Source of the DNA: an uncultured Chlorobiaceae bacterium
GTDB taxonomy: Bacteria > Bacteroidota > Chlorobiia > Chlorobiales > Chlorobiaceae
Length of the DNA: 64,000 bases
Direction: 5' to 3'
Assembly (NCBI GenBank): GCA_903820085.1
Contig: CAIJGA010000010.1
Location: forward strand, 47,555 to 111,554
Below the pieces are notes generated by a model that saw only the letters and a program-made list of their open reading frames with translations, was not told the origin of the DNA and did no database searches. A program made the position numbers and the translations under genes. Position 1 is the stretch's first letter. Each line of letters starts with the position of its first letter. Shown one piece after another: positions 37,480 to 47,071 of this stretch.

Positions 37480-37514
37480 AGGCGATTACGGTCATGTTCC
37501 GTAGTCGCCTTTTT
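37480..37514 (+). terminator. Terminator of the tRNA-Arg/tRNA-Pro unit
   Basis: Inverted repeat AGGCGATTACGG/CCGTAGTCGCCT (37480-37491, 37499-37510; one G-U pair) with a 7-nt loop and five T, directly after tRNA-Pro. Confidence 0.85.
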
Positions 37515-37712
37515 CCGTTTCACCCGCTTGTTTTGGTTTTCCGCCTTAGAGCAGGAAATAGTCAACTTTTGCCGTGGATACCGGTTGCTCATTTACAGGG
37601 CTCTTGCGTAAAATTGCGGCATCATCTGCGGGCTTGTGACTGAAAATATCAAAAACCCTTAATATATTGGTACTTGCATTTATCCAATTCAATGCCACCA
37701 AGGGAGATCGCC

Positions 37713-38279
37713 ATGAACGAGACCATACAAACGATTCTTGACCGAAGGAGTATCAGGGCCTATCAGCCTCGCCAGATCAGGAAAAAGGAGTTGCAGGAAA
37801 TTCTTCTGGCGGGGCAGTATGCTCCGACAGCCATGGGGCAGCAGCCCTGGTATTTTACCGTACTGCAGAATCCTGATCTGCTCGAAAAGCTTCAGATTCA
37901 ATGCAAATCTGTTTTTCTTCATTCGGATAATGAATATTTGCGTCAGGCGGCATCCCGTGAAGAGTATCATGTCTTTCATCATGCGCCAACTCTTTTGATC
38001 GTTTCCGGAGACACTCAGGCCATCACCCCTCTGCAGGATTGTGTGCTGGCCATGGAGAATATGCTGCTTGCTGCGGCTTCGCTTGGCATTGGCTCCTGCT
38101 GGGTTCATTCGGTGGTCATGCTTTGGGGGAGCCCTGACGGGTCAGCGCTCTTCAAAAACCTTGGAATTGCTATTCCGCAAGGGCACGTGCCTTATGCTGC
38201 GGCTGTTTTCGGTTACAGCGCCGTGCCTTTGCCAGAGGCCGCGCCGAGAAAGCCTGATACGGTAACCATACAGCAGTAG
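37713..38279 (+). CDS. Nitroreductase family protein
   Basis: 188-aa FMN enzyme of the nitroreductase fold: DRRSIRAYQPRQI at the N-terminus, YAPTAMGQQPWYF over the flavin, GIGSCWVHSV and a late VFGY. The substrate is unknown. No ferredoxin domain, unlike the fusion at 17660. The ATG at 37713 is chosen because AAGGGAGAT stands before it; the frame is open 39 nt further up. Confidence 0.88.
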   Translation: MNETIQTILDRRSIRAYQPRQIRKKELQEILLAGQYAPTAMGQQPWYFTVLQNPDLLEKLQIQCKSVFLHSDNEYLRQAASREEYHVFHHAPTLLIVSGDTQAITPLQDCVLAMENMLLAAASLGIGSCWVHSVVMLWGSPDGSALFKNLGIAIPQGHVPYAAAVFGYSAVPLPEAAPRKPDTVTIQQ

Positions 38280-38439
38280 ACGGGGCGCCCCCGGGGTGGC
38301 GGCGTGCTTATAATATTTGCAGGCAGGGTATTCGCAGATAGTGGCGCATGCGATTTGGCGGTAGAGAGCGGGCTGGGTTGTGAGGTCGGAAAGTGCAACG
38401 TCAAACGGTTTGTTATCAATACAGGTCATCATTACTGCC

Positions 38440-40989
38440 ATGAAATTTGACGGATTTTTCACTCTTTCTGAAGCTGAAGCTGCAGAAAGGTTGGCGTCGG
38501 AAGGATATAATGAATTGCCCTCTTCGGCCCGCCGTTCTCTTTTTTCGCTGGCGTTCGGTGTAGTTCGCGAACCGATGTTTTTGTTGCTGGCAGCCTGTGG
38601 TGCAGTCTATCTAGTGCTTGGCGATGTCCAGGAGGCGTTGATGCTTCTCGGGTTTGTTTTTTTTGTTATGGGTCTGACACTCTACCAGGAAAGAAAAACA
38701 GAGCATGCACTGGACGCGCTCCGGGATCTTTCCAGTCCTCGAGCCCTGGTGGTGAGGGATGGCGCCGAACGGCGTATAGCAGGTCGTGAGGTGGTTCGGG
38801 GAGATATCCTGATTGTCAGTGAGGGCGACCGTGTCCCTGCTGATGCGCTCCTGCATTCATGCCTGAACTTGTTGGTTGATGAATCTCTTCTGACCGGCGA
38901 ATCCCTTCCTGTCAGAAAATCTGACGATGCTGCAGCAGCAAAAGAGTTCCGCCCTGGCGGAGATGATCTCCCGTTCATCTATTCAGGCACCATGGTAGTT
39001 CAGGGGCAGGGTGTCGCAAAGGTTATCGCAACCGGCATATCGACTGAAATCGGAAAAATCGGCAAGGTATTGCAGGCTGTTGAGCCGGAAGAGACACTGT
39101 TGCAGAAGGAGACTGGCCGTTGGGTATATCATCTTGCCTTGGTCGGACTTTCGTTATGCATTCTGGTGATTGTTTTCTACAGTCTCACTCGTGCGGACTG
39201 GCTCCATGGGCTGCTCGCCGGTGTAACTCTTGCCATGGCTACGCTGCCCGAAGAGCTCCCTGTTGTGCTGACCATTTTTCTTGCTTTGGGAGCATGGCGC
39301 ATATCAAAAAAAAGGGTACTTACCCGCCGTATGCCGGCTATAGAGACCTTGGGCTCCTCGACGGTTCTCTGCGTCGACAAGACCGGTACGCTCACCATGA
39401 ATTGCATGTCAGTGAGCAGGCTTTTTGCAGGAGGGGATTTTCTTGATGTTGGAGTGGTGTTGCGAAATTCAATGCCGGAAGAGTTTCATCAGCTTATTGA
39501 ATTCAGTATTCTGGCCAGTCAGCTTGATCCTTTTGACCCAATGGAAAAAGCCATCAAAGAGACCGGGGACGACTATCTGACTGAGACTGAGCACCTGCAC
39601 AAGGATTGGGAGCTGGTGCATGAATACCCTTTGTCGAAAGAGCTGCTCTCCCTTTCCCGCGTCTGGAAATCATCAGAAAGGGAGGAGTATATCATTGCCG
39701 CCAAAGGTGCTCCTGAAGCAATCATTGACCTGTGTCATTTTGATGATCAGCAGATAGAGTGCCTGTCAGGCCGTATCAGCGAAATGGCTGACCAGGGGTT
39801 ACGGGTACTCGGAGTGGCAAGGGCATTTTTTCAGCAACCGGTTTTGCCCGGTCAGCAGCATGACTTTGTTTTTGAGTTTCTTGGTCTTATCGGGCTTGCT
39901 GATCCGGTGCGCCCAACGGTGCCCTCAGCAATAGCGGAATGCTACAGTGCCGGGGTTCGCGTGGTGATGATAACCGGAGACTATCCCGGTACGGCACGCA
40001 ATATTGCAAGGCAAATAGGACTGAAAAAAGCTGACGCATGGATTACCGGCCCGGAACTGGAGGGAATGACGGAGCTGGAACTGCAGCAGCGGATCAATGA
40101 GGTGAATATTTTTGCAAGGGTTGTGCCGGAGCAGAAATTGCGGCTGGTGACTGCCCTTAAGGCCAACGGGGAAATTGTTGCCATGACAGGGGATGGGGTG
40201 AATGATGCTCCGGCTCTGAAAGCGGCCAATATTGGCATCGCAATGGGTGGGCGCGGAACGGATGTTGCCCGTGAGTCGGCTTCGCTGGTTCTGCTTGATG
40301 ATGATTTCTCTTCGATTGTGCAGGCCATCAAGCTTGGCCGCCGGATTTTTGACAATATCCGGAAAGCCATTGCCTATATTTTTGCCATTCACGTCCCTAT
40401 TGCTGGCATATCACTCTTTCCGGTGCTGTTTCAGTGGCCGCTTCTCCTGCTGCCGGCACATATCGCTTTTTTGCAACTCATCATCGATCCTGCATGCTCC
40501 ATCGTCTTTGAAGCAGAAGGTGAAGAGAGCGATGTCATGAAACGCCCTCCCAGAAACTCCAGGGAACCGTTATTCAGCCGCAAGATGCTTGTTCTCAGCC
40601 TGTCGCAGGGAGTCATTGTCCTTGTTGTTGTTTTGGGCGTTTTCTGGTTTGCCCTTTCAAGGGGTGACAATGAGCAGGAGATACGTGCGTTGACCTTTAC
40701 GACACTGATGATCTCCAATCTCGGCCTGATTCTCACGAACCGCTCCTGGAGCCGGACATTTCTGGCTACCTTGCGCTTTCCCAACAAAGCATTGTTCCCG
40801 GTGGTTGCCGGGGCAATAATATTCTTGGGAATTGTGCTCAATGTTCCCTTTCTTATTGACCTGTTCAGATTTTCTGCCTTAAGCACCCTTGATCTTTTGC
40901 TTTGCCTCTCTGCCGGAATTGGCAGCGTCCTCTGGTTTGAGGGGTGGAAGTGGCTTGGATCGTCCGGACTTTTCAGCAAAACAGAGTAA
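38440..40989 (+). CDS. P-type cation-transporting ATPase (P2 type, Ca2+/monovalent-like)
   Basis: About 849 aa, membrane pump. Cation ATPase N-domain at the start, actuator motif TGESLPV, ion-site PEELPVVLT in the fourth membrane segment, phosphorylation site CVDKTGTLT and hinge TGDGVNDAPALK; the C-terminal part has four to six further membrane segments. The PEELP form belongs to a bacterial branch near SERCA-type pumps whose ion (Ca2+, or another cation) is often not known. No Cys-rich heavy-metal domain is present. The CDF transporter gene follows 17 nt downstream, so both may control metal ions. Confidence 0.92.
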   Translation: MKFDGFFTLSEAEAAERLASEGYNELPSSARRSLFSLAFGVVREPMFLLLAACGAVYLVLGDVQEALMLLGFVFFVMGLTLYQERKTEHALDALRDLSSPRALVVRDGAERRIAGREVVRGDILIVSEGDRVPADALLHSCLNLLVDESLLTGESLPVRKSDDAAAAKEFRPGGDDLPFIYSGTMVVQGQGVAKVIATGISTEIGKIGKVLQAVEPEETLLQKETGRWVYHLALVGLSLCILVIVFYSLTRADWLHGLLAGVTLAMATLPEELPVVLTIFLALGAWRISKKRVLTRRMPAIETLGSSTVLCVDKTGTLTMNCMSVSRLFAGGDFLDVGVVLRNSMPEEFHQLIEFSILASQLDPFDPMEKAIKETGDDYLTETEHLHKDWELVHEYPLSKELLSLSRVWKSSEREEYIIAAKGAPEAIIDLCHFDDQQIECLSGRISEMADQGLRVLGVARAFFQQPVLPGQQHDFVFEFLGLIGLADPVRPTVPSAIAECYSAGVRVVMITGDYPGTARNIARQIGLKKADAWITGPELEGMTELELQQRINEVNIFARVVPEQKLRLVTALKANGEIVAMTGDGVNDAPALKAANIGIAMGGRGTDVARESASLVLLDDDFSSIVQAIKLGRRIFDNIRKAIAYIFAIHVPIAGISLFPVLFQWPLLLLPAHIAFLQLIIDPACSIVFEAEGEESDVMKRPPRNSREPLFSRKMLVLSLSQGVIVLVVVLGVFWFALSRGDNEQEIRALTFTTLMISNLGLILTNRSWSRTFLATLRFPNKALFPVVAGAIIFLGIVLNVPFLIDLFRFSALSTLDLLLCLSAGIGSVLWFEGWKWLGSSGLFSKTE

Positions 40990-41006
40990 CGAGATAACCA
41001 GTCATC

Positions 41007-41993
41007 ATGACCACAGCAAAACAGAACTATAATTTTCAGAAAATTGTCGTCGTTACCGGAGTCGTTCTTTTTGTCGTCAAACTGGCAGCCTGGTATCTGA
41101 CCAATTCCGTAGCGATCCTTACCGATGCGCTCGAAAGTACGGTGAATGTCACCAGCGGCTTTATAGGGCTGTACAGTCTCTATGTTTCCGCAAAGCCTAA
41201 AGACACCCATCATCCCTATGGGCATGGCAAGGTTGAATTTATTTCAGCGGCTATTGAAGGTACCTTGATTGCCTGTGCCGGGTTGCTCATTATTTATGAA
41301 GCGGCCAAAAATCTTGGCAATCCTCATCCTGTTGCCCAGCTGGACTATGGAATCCTGCTGATAAGCGCAACGGCAATGATCAATTATCTTGTCGGCGCAC
41401 TTGCCGTTAAAAAAGGACGGAAAAACAATTCCCTTGCCCTCGTTGCCAGCGGAAAGCATTTGCAGTCAGACACCTACTCCACGATTGGCATCATCATCGG
41501 TTTGATTCTCCTGTTTATGACCAAGCTTGCCTGGCTTGACAGTGCCGTTGCCTTGATTTTTGCATTTCTCATTGTCTTTACCGGCTACAAGATTATCCGC
41601 GACTCCCTCAGGGGGATCATGGATGAGGCTGATGAGGCGCTGTTGGGAAAAATGGTCAGCTTGCTGCAGGCCAACCGTGGTGAAGAGTGGATTGACCTTC
41701 ATAACCTGCGCATCATCAAGTACGGGAGTACGCTGCATCTTGACTGCCATTTGACCGTTCCCTGGTACCTTAACGTGAACGAAGCTCACCTCGAAATTGA
41801 CAAGCTCAACAAGCTGGTCAATGACAATTTTGGCGGAAGCATTGAGCTTTTTGTCCATACTGACGGCTGTCTCGATTTTTCCTGTGAAATCTGTCAGAAA
41901 AAGGAGTGTCAGGTTCGTCAGACCCCGTTCCGTCATACGGTGGAGTGGACGGTGAAAAATATTTCGGACAATCACAAGCATAACGCCACATGA
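41007..41993 (+). CDS. Cation diffusion facilitator transporter
   Basis: 328 aa, inner-membrane divalent metal exporter. Six membrane segments are visible, with HPYGHGKVE after the third and HLQSDTYST in the fifth (metal-binding His and Asp). The second-segment site reads DALES where FieF has DSLVD, so the four-residue ligand set looks altered. The soluble C-terminal domain ends with CLDFSCEICQKKEC, four Cys that could bind metal. Substrate (Zn, Fe, Mn or other) not determinable. Likely co-transcribed with the ATPase gene. Confidence 0.93.
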   Translation: MTTAKQNYNFQKIVVVTGVVLFVVKLAAWYLTNSVAILTDALESTVNVTSGFIGLYSLYVSAKPKDTHHPYGHGKVEFISAAIEGTLIACAGLLIIYEAAKNLGNPHPVAQLDYGILLISATAMINYLVGALAVKKGRKNNSLALVASGKHLQSDTYSTIGIIIGLILLFMTKLAWLDSAVALIFAFLIVFTGYKIIRDSLRGIMDEADEALLGKMVSLLQANRGEEWIDLHNLRIIKYGSTLHLDCHLTVPWYLNVNEAHLEIDKLNKLVNDNFGGSIELFVHTDGCLDFSCEICQKKECQVRQTPFRHTVEWTVKNISDNHKHNAT

Positions 41994-42003
41994 GGCTTTG
42001 AGC

Positions 42004-43032
42004 TTACGGCGCAATACGGGCCTTCAGAAGAAGAGGCAGATGGTCGGAGTAACCGCCGGCATATTTTCTTTTTTCATAGGTGGACCAGGGCTTTTTGCCG
42101 AAGTAGTCGAGAAGCCTGAAAAAGGAGAAGCAGCGGAACGCCTCCTGTGGCGCATAAAGCCCTTTGCTATCAAGCATTCCCGGACTGAGGAGTATTTGGT
42201 CGATGTGCTGCCAGCGATTGTTGTAGGAGTAACTGCCGATTCCCCCGTAGCCGCTCCAGCAGTTGTAAAGGAGCTCGTTGCCGCTTCTTTTGACCCCGGC
42301 GGCATCGAATGACGAACCGAGTACCTCTTTCAGTGAGCGATCGCAGGGTTCATCATTAAAGTCGCCCATGACGACAATATCAGCTTTTTGGTTGCCAACA
42401 AGCAGGCTGTCGAGAATGTGCCGGGCAACTTTGGCAGCGGCAACTCTTTTCGGCTCAGTCCATTGGACGTCGAAGGAGCGTGAAGGCCAGTGGTTCAGTA
42501 TGACATGAAACGGGTGGCCAGCGGCTGAAAATCCAGCTACGATAACCTTTCTTGTAGGCTTTCCCTCAAGAGGTACGGAGTAGGCTTTTGAGGTGGCAGG
42601 GCGAATGGTTTGGGGGTTATAGGCGAGTCCGATATCGATGCCTCTCGGATCTGAAGATTCATGGTAGATGGTCTTATAGCTGACGCCTTGAAGCCGTGAA
42701 AGTGTTTCCTCAAAGACGTGCCGGTTTTCTACCTCGGCAAAGGCCAGAATGTCAGGGTATTTCCTGTAGTCGGGGTGTGCTTCTACGGCCGAAAGGAGAT
42801 GGCAGATGCGCATCTGCTTCAGGGTCAGTCTTTTTTCTGTCCATTGCAGTTTTCCTTCCGGGGTGAAATCATCATCGTCGGTTGCCGGGTCATCGCTGGC
42901 ATCAAACAGGTTTTCCACGTTCCACCACATGAAAAGAACAGTTCTTTCAGGTTTCCCGTTTCCGGCAGCAGGGCACGATAACCATGATGCTGCTCCGAAA
43001 ACGAGAAAAATGCAACAGAGTAATCTTCGCAT
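42004..43032 (-). CDS. Secreted endonuclease/exonuclease/phosphatase family protein
   Basis: 342 aa with a signal peptide (RRLLCCIFLVFGAASWLSC, possibly a lipobox with Cys20 or ordinary cleavage after PAA). EEP-fold motifs: WNVENLFD, Glu in AFAEVENR, NHWPSR, GDFNDEP and the final SDHLPL with the catalytic His. Such exported proteins may degrade extracellular DNA or phosphate esters. Convergent with the CDF gene, stop codons 10 nt apart. Confidence 0.9.
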   Translation of the reverse strand: MRRLLCCIFLVFGAASWLSCPAAGNGKPERTVLFMWWNVENLFDASDDPATDDDDFTPEGKLQWTEKRLTLKQMRICHLLSAVEAHPDYRKYPDILAFAEVENRHVFEETLSRLQGVSYKTIYHESSDPRGIDIGLAYNPQTIRPATSKAYSVPLEGKPTRKVIVAGFSAAGHPFHVILNHWPSRSFDVQWTEPKRVAAAKVARHILDSLLVGNQKADIVVMGDFNDEPCDRSLKEVLGSSFDAAGVKRSGNELLYNCWSGYGGIGSYSYNNRWQHIDQILLSPGMLDSKGLYAPQEAFRCFSFFRLLDYFGKKPWSTYEKRKYAGGYSDHLPLLLKARIAP

Positions 43033-43139
43033 AACCTCTTTCTCGGTAATTTTTTTTCTTTACCATAATGATTATGTAACTTAATCGGGATTTTCGAGTT
43101 ATCAATATATTTTATTCTCTTAACGATCAGGGAAGCATT

Positions 43140-43541
43140 ATGACCCAGAAGAGTGATGTCAAGGAACAGGCGAAAGATATCCTCGAGGAGACCCTTGACA
43201 GGGAGGCGGTTATTGTGCTGGCAAGGATTTCCGAAGAGATGCAACTGATTTTTCAGGCTCATCCGGAACCGGCAATGGACAAGGTCAAAGTGATTGTTAC
43301 CGGTTTTTTTCTGGAGAACGGGAAATCTGAACAGTTTATTGACGACTGGATCAAGACTTCCGAAGAGTACAGCTGTGCCAGAGGTCTTGACGAGCAGTAC
43401 CAGCCGAAAGCGATGCTGTCGGATCTGGGAGTGTTCAGGTTTATGAGTTTTTTGAAAGACAAGGGGCTGACCGATGAGCAGATTGCCATTGTGCTTACCG
43501 GAGCGGTGCAGCAGGCGGCCACTGACCAGGTGAGTCACTAA
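43140..43541 (+). CDS. Conserved-looking hypothetical protein
   Basis: 133 aa, acidic, mainly helical by composition, with no signal peptide or membrane segment. Good start with CAGGGAAG upstream. I do not recognise the family. The C-terminal part (LTDEQIAIVLTGAVQQAA) has a regular amphipathic helix. It stands 69 nt before purC on the same strand and may share its promoter. Possibly specific to Chlorobi. Confidence 0.65.
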   Translation: MTQKSDVKEQAKDILEETLDREAVIVLARISEEMQLIFQAHPEPAMDKVKVIVTGFFLENGKSEQFIDDWIKTSEEYSCARGLDEQYQPKAMLSDLGVFRFMSFLKDKGLTDEQIAIVLTGAVQQAATDQVSH

Positions 43542-43610
43542 GGAAATAAGGGTTTACGGTATTAACGGTTATCACTGTCGATGACCAATCACTCTAATGA
43601 CAATTTATAC

Positions 43611-44321
43611 ATGAAAAAGACGACGCAGCTTTACGAAGGCAAGGCCAAGAAGGTTTTTTTAACGGATGACGCCGGTCTGGTGATACAGGAATTCAAGGAT
43701 GATGCTACAGCGTTCAATAACAAGAAAAAGGGGAGTATTGCCGAGAAGGGAGTGGTGAACAATGCTATTTCCTGCAAGCTCTTTACCTTGCTTGAAGCAA
43801 GCGGCATTCGTACTCATTTTGTTGAAAAGCTATCTGATCGTGACATGCTTTGCCGTTACCTCGATATCATCAAGGTTGAGGTTGTTGTTCGCAACATTGC
43901 CGCAGGTTCGCTGGTGAAGCGTTACGGCTTCAGCGAAGGAACCGTGCTGAAAATGCCGATTGTCGAGTTTTATCTGAAAGATGATGATCTTGATGATCCG
44001 TTGATGAATGAGGCCCATGCCGTTGCGCTTGGTGTGGCCACGCTGGAAGAACTGGCCTTTCTGAAAAATCGTGCAGAGGCTATCAATGCATTGCTCAAAA
44101 CATTTTTTGCCGAAAGAAATCTGAAGCTTGTCGATTTCAAGCTGGAGTTCGGCCGCCACAACAACGAGATTCTGCTTGGTGACGAGATAAGCCCCGATAC
44201 CTGTCGATTCTGGGATCTTGAGACGAACGAAAAAATGGACAAGGATCGTTTCCGGTTTGATCTTGGCGGAGTTGAGGATGCCTACAGCGAAGTGCAGAGA
44301 CGGGTTCTCGGCCTTGACTGA
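43611..44321 (+). CDS. purC: Phosphoribosylaminoimidazole-succinocarboxamide synthase
   Basis: SAICAR synthetase of purine synthesis: joins CAIR and Asp using ATP. 236 aa from the ATG at 43611 (the frame is open 30 nt further up). Signatures YEGKAKKVF, NNKKKGSIAEKG, VRNIAAGSLVKRYGF, LVDFKLEFG and DEISPDTCRFWD are all present. Followed 30 nt later by the dedA-like gene. Confidence 0.97.
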   Translation: MKKTTQLYEGKAKKVFLTDDAGLVIQEFKDDATAFNNKKKGSIAEKGVVNNAISCKLFTLLEASGIRTHFVEKLSDRDMLCRYLDIIKVEVVVRNIAAGSLVKRYGFSEGTVLKMPIVEFYLKDDDLDDPLMNEAHAVALGVATLEELAFLKNRAEAINALLKTFFAERNLKLVDFKLEFGRHNNEILLGDEISPDTCRFWDLETNEKMDKDRFRFDLGGVEDAYSEVQRRVLGLD

Positions 44322-44350
44322 GAACAAGACTACAGAGGGGAGGATTTATC

Positions 44351-44995
44351 ATGCTTGAATCAGTAATTGCCTGGCTCCAGCATGCAGATCCTTTTGTGGT
44401 TTACCTGTCCTTGTTTCTGATCGCTTTTCTTGAAAATGTGGTGCCGCCGATACCCGGCGATGTTCCTGTCGCTTTTATCGGCTATCTGATCGGCAAAAGC
44501 AGCATAACATTTGCAGGGGCACTGGTCTGGTCTTCAGCGGGTTCCACGGCAGGCTTCATGCTTGTCTACATGCTCAGCAAGCATCTTGGCCTGAAATTGT
44601 ATGCCGAGGGAGAGAGTTCAGTGACGCACTGGCTGTCAAAGAGTGTACACCGTTTTTTTCCTCCTTCGGATATGGTGCTGCTTCGCCAAAAATTTGCCAC
44701 TCATGGCTATTTGGCCATACTGGCGAACCGTTTTCTTTTTGGTTCGAGAGCGGTTATTTCAGTGATGGCAGGTTTAATGCACCTCAAGACCGTGCTTGTT
44801 CTTCTTGCTGCCCTGACCAGCGCTTTTGCCTGGAATGCTCTTTTGCTTTATGGCGGTTATCTCCTGGGAAGCAACTGGCAGGATATTGGCGGCTATGCGG
44901 CCATGTACAGCATCCCTGTAACGACTGTTTTTGTTCTTATGCTTTTTTTTGCCGTATGGAAGTTTCTAAAGGAAAGAAAGCGGGAGCATGAATAA
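44351..44995 (+). CDS. DedA-family membrane protein
   Basis: 214 aa, polytopic. DedA/SNARE-associated features: FLENVVPPIPGDVP in the first re-entrant loop, an RQKFATHGYLAILANRFLFGSR segment with the conserved Arg, and several hydrophobic helices. This family includes undecaprenyl-phosphate and phospholipid flippases. Clean GGGGAGG upstream of the start. Confidence 0.9.
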   Translation: MLESVIAWLQHADPFVVYLSLFLIAFLENVVPPIPGDVPVAFIGYLIGKSSITFAGALVWSSAGSTAGFMLVYMLSKHLGLKLYAEGESSVTHWLSKSVHRFFPPSDMVLLRQKFATHGYLAILANRFLFGSRAVISVMAGLMHLKTVLVLLAALTSAFAWNALLLYGGYLLGSNWQDIGGYAAMYSIPVTTVFVLMLFFAVWKFLKERKREHE

Positions 44996-45074
44996 GTTTT
45001 TTTTGTTATTTATCACCAGCCACTTAAATTTCCAGCTTTTTTTTATTCATTCACCAGCATTTTGTTGAAATCCC

Positions 45075-45992
45075 ATGGCAAAAGAGTTAAAACTGTATCC
45101 TGCTGAAAGAAAAGGCGTGCTTCTTGAGCTTGCCTCGATTGATGATCTCAAAGAGATGGCCCGCCAGGTCCGTCGTGATGTTATCAGAATGCTTGCTATG
45201 GCCAATTCAGGTCATACGGGCGGTTCGCTCGGCATGGCCGACATTTTTACCGCACTCTATTTTCGGGTACTTCAGCATAAGCCTCACGGGTTCTGGAATC
45301 ATGATGACGAGGACATGCTTTTCCTTTCCAATGGCCATATTGCTCCAGTATGGTACAGCGTACTTGCCCGTTCAGGTTATTTTCCCATCAGCGAACTGAG
45401 TTCCCTGCGACAGGTCAGCTCATACCTGCAAGGCCATCCTACCTCCGAGTCGAGGCTTCCGGGTATCAGAATCGCTTCAGGATCTCTCGGTCAGGGTCTT
45501 TCTGCTGCAGTTGGTGCAGCGCTTGGTCTTCGTATTGACGGCAAGGAGGGTGATGTTTTTTGCCTGATGGGCGATGGCGAGTGCCAGGAAGGGCAGATAT
45601 GGGAAGCTGCCATGAGTGCATCCCATTACGGGCTTGGCAAGATTATCGGTATTGTTGACTACAACAATCTGCAGATTGACGGTGAGGTTTCCTCTATCAT
45701 GAGCGTTGAACCGTTTGCCGACAAATGGCGCTCGTTCGGATGGGATGTCTGCAAGTGTGACGGTAACGATATGGAGGATTTTATCAGCACGGTCGAAAAG
45801 ATCAAGTCGTGCCGAGATCGCCAGAAGCCGACAGTCATTCTTGCGACAACAATTATGGGCAAAGGGGTTCACTTTTTTGAAGGAAGCATGCCCGACAAAT
45901 CCAATTGGCATGGAAAACCGCCGTCGAAGGATGATGCGGCAAAAGCGCTCGTCATTCTTGCCGAGACCCGGTTTGGCGATTTTTTGAGCTGA
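45075..45992 (+). CDS. Transketolase, N-terminal subunit
   Basis: 305 aa covering the diphosphate-binding domain: ANSGHTGGSLGMAD near the N-terminus, SLGQGLSAAVGAALG, the thiamine diphosphate/Mg motif GDGECQEGQIWEAAMSASHY...DYNN. It is the partner of the C-terminal half at 32681; the two are about 11.4 kb apart on the same strand instead of adjacent. rsmD follows 9 nt downstream. Confidence 0.93.
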   Translation: MAKELKLYPAERKGVLLELASIDDLKEMARQVRRDVIRMLAMANSGHTGGSLGMADIFTALYFRVLQHKPHGFWNHDDEDMLFLSNGHIAPVWYSVLARSGYFPISELSSLRQVSSYLQGHPTSESRLPGIRIASGSLGQGLSAAVGAALGLRIDGKEGDVFCLMGDGECQEGQIWEAAMSASHYGLGKIIGIVDYNNLQIDGEVSSIMSVEPFADKWRSFGWDVCKCDGNDMEDFISTVEKIKSCRDRQKPTVILATTIMGKGVHFFEGSMPDKSNWHGKPPSKDDAAKALVILAETRFGDFLS

Positions 45993-46001
45993 AGCGGTTT
46001 C

Positions 46002-46538
46002 GTGCAGATTCTGGCAGGCATATATAAAGGGCGAAAAATCAGGAGTACATCGTCGCTCGCGATACGTCCTTGCAGCAGCAGGGTAAAAAAGTCGCTTTTC
46101 GATACACTGACGGCAAGGATGGATTTTGAAGACACCGCCGTTCTTGATTTGTTTGCGGGTTTCGGTTCCCTTGGCTTCGAGGCGTTGAGCCGGGGATCGA
46201 AGCTGGTCTGCTTTGTTGATCAGCATGTTGATGCACTGAAGGCTTTAAAGGCGACCGCCCTTCAGATGGCAGTTCATGAACATGTCAAGATTGTCAATGC
46301 GGATGTTTCAGCTTTTCTCGGGCGTGCGGCCGGCTCTTTCGATGTTGTCTTTTGTGATCCTCCCTATTCCTGGCCTGATTATGATCGACTGATTGAAAGA
46401 ATATTTGCAGGTCCCCTTGTTGCCCAGGAAGGGATGCTGCTTGTCGAGCATAGTGCGCATCTTGATTTCACCCGGTCGCCGTATTACTCTTTTCATAAGG
46501 ATTATGGCATGACAAGAGTTACTTTTTTTCAGCACTGA
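46002..46538 (+). CDS. rsmD: 16S rRNA (guanine-966 N2)-methyltransferase
   Basis: 178 aa with a GTG start. [10 protein letters not shown] at the N-terminus, [13 protein letters not shown] motif [18 protein letters not shown] and catalytic DPPY. Matches RsmD in length and order. Nine nt after the transketolase half and 14 nt before coaD; the rsmD-coaD pair is conserved in many bacteria. Confidence 0.95.
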   Translation: MQILAGIYKGRKIRSTSSLAIRPCSSRVKKSLFDTLTARMDFEDTAVLDLFAGFGSLGFEALSRGSKLVCFVDQHVDALKALKATALQMAVHEHVKIVNADVSAFLGRAAGSFDVVFCDPPYSWPDYDRLIERIFAGPLVAQEGMLLVEHSAHLDFTRSPYYSFHKDYGMTRVTFFQH

Positions 46539-46552
46539 CTTTTTTTTCGCCG

Positions 46553-47047
46553 ATGAAACAGAAAGCTATTTATCCCGGAACATTCGATCCCTTTACCAAC
46601 GGTCATCTCGATGTACTTGAACGTGCCCTGAACATTTTTGAGGAAGTCATTGTTGTTATAGCAGAGAATTGCCAGAAACATGCCCTCTTTACCATTGAGG
46701 AGCGGGAGACGATGACCAAGGAGGTGATCTGCGATTATTCCGGCGTTACCGTCGAGGTGTTGCGCAAGGGGCTTCTTGCTGATTATGCCCGGCAAGTCGG
46801 AGCGAGATCGATTGTCAGGGGGGTGAGGCAGGTCAAGGATTTTGAGTATGAATTTCAGATGTCGCTCCTTAACCGTCAGCTTTATCCTGAGGTAACCACC
46901 GTATTTCTGATGCCGAACGTCAAATATACCTATGTGGCCTCATCCATCATCAAGGAGGTGGCTATGCTGGGGGGAGATGTCAGTAAATTTGTGCATCCCT
47001 GTGTTTTGGAGATGATACATCAAAAACGTGAAGAACAGAACGGATAA
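46553..47047 (+). CDS. coaD: Phosphopantetheine adenylyltransferase
   Basis: Penultimate step of coenzyme A synthesis. 164 aa: [19 protein letters not shown] with the nucleotidyl-transfer TxGH-type motif (here TNGH), [14 protein letters not shown] and the ISSxxxKE-like SSIIKEVA. Complete. The aminotransferase gene follows 24 nt later. Confidence 0.97.
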   Translation: MKQKAIYPGTFDPFTNGHLDVLERALNIFEEVIVVIAENCQKHALFTIEERETMTKEVICDYSGVTVEVLRKGLLADYARQVGARSIVRGVRQVKDFEYEFQMSLLNRQLYPEVTTVFLMPNVKYTYVASSIIKEVAMLGGDVSKFVHPCVLEMIHQKREEQNG

Positions 47048-47071
47048 AAAATTATAACAAACCATTTATAT

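Noticed and set aside
38351..38400. Possible promoter (TATAAT-like) before the P-type ATPase
   Set aside because: TATAAT is present near 38310, but no fitting -35 box stands at the right distance.
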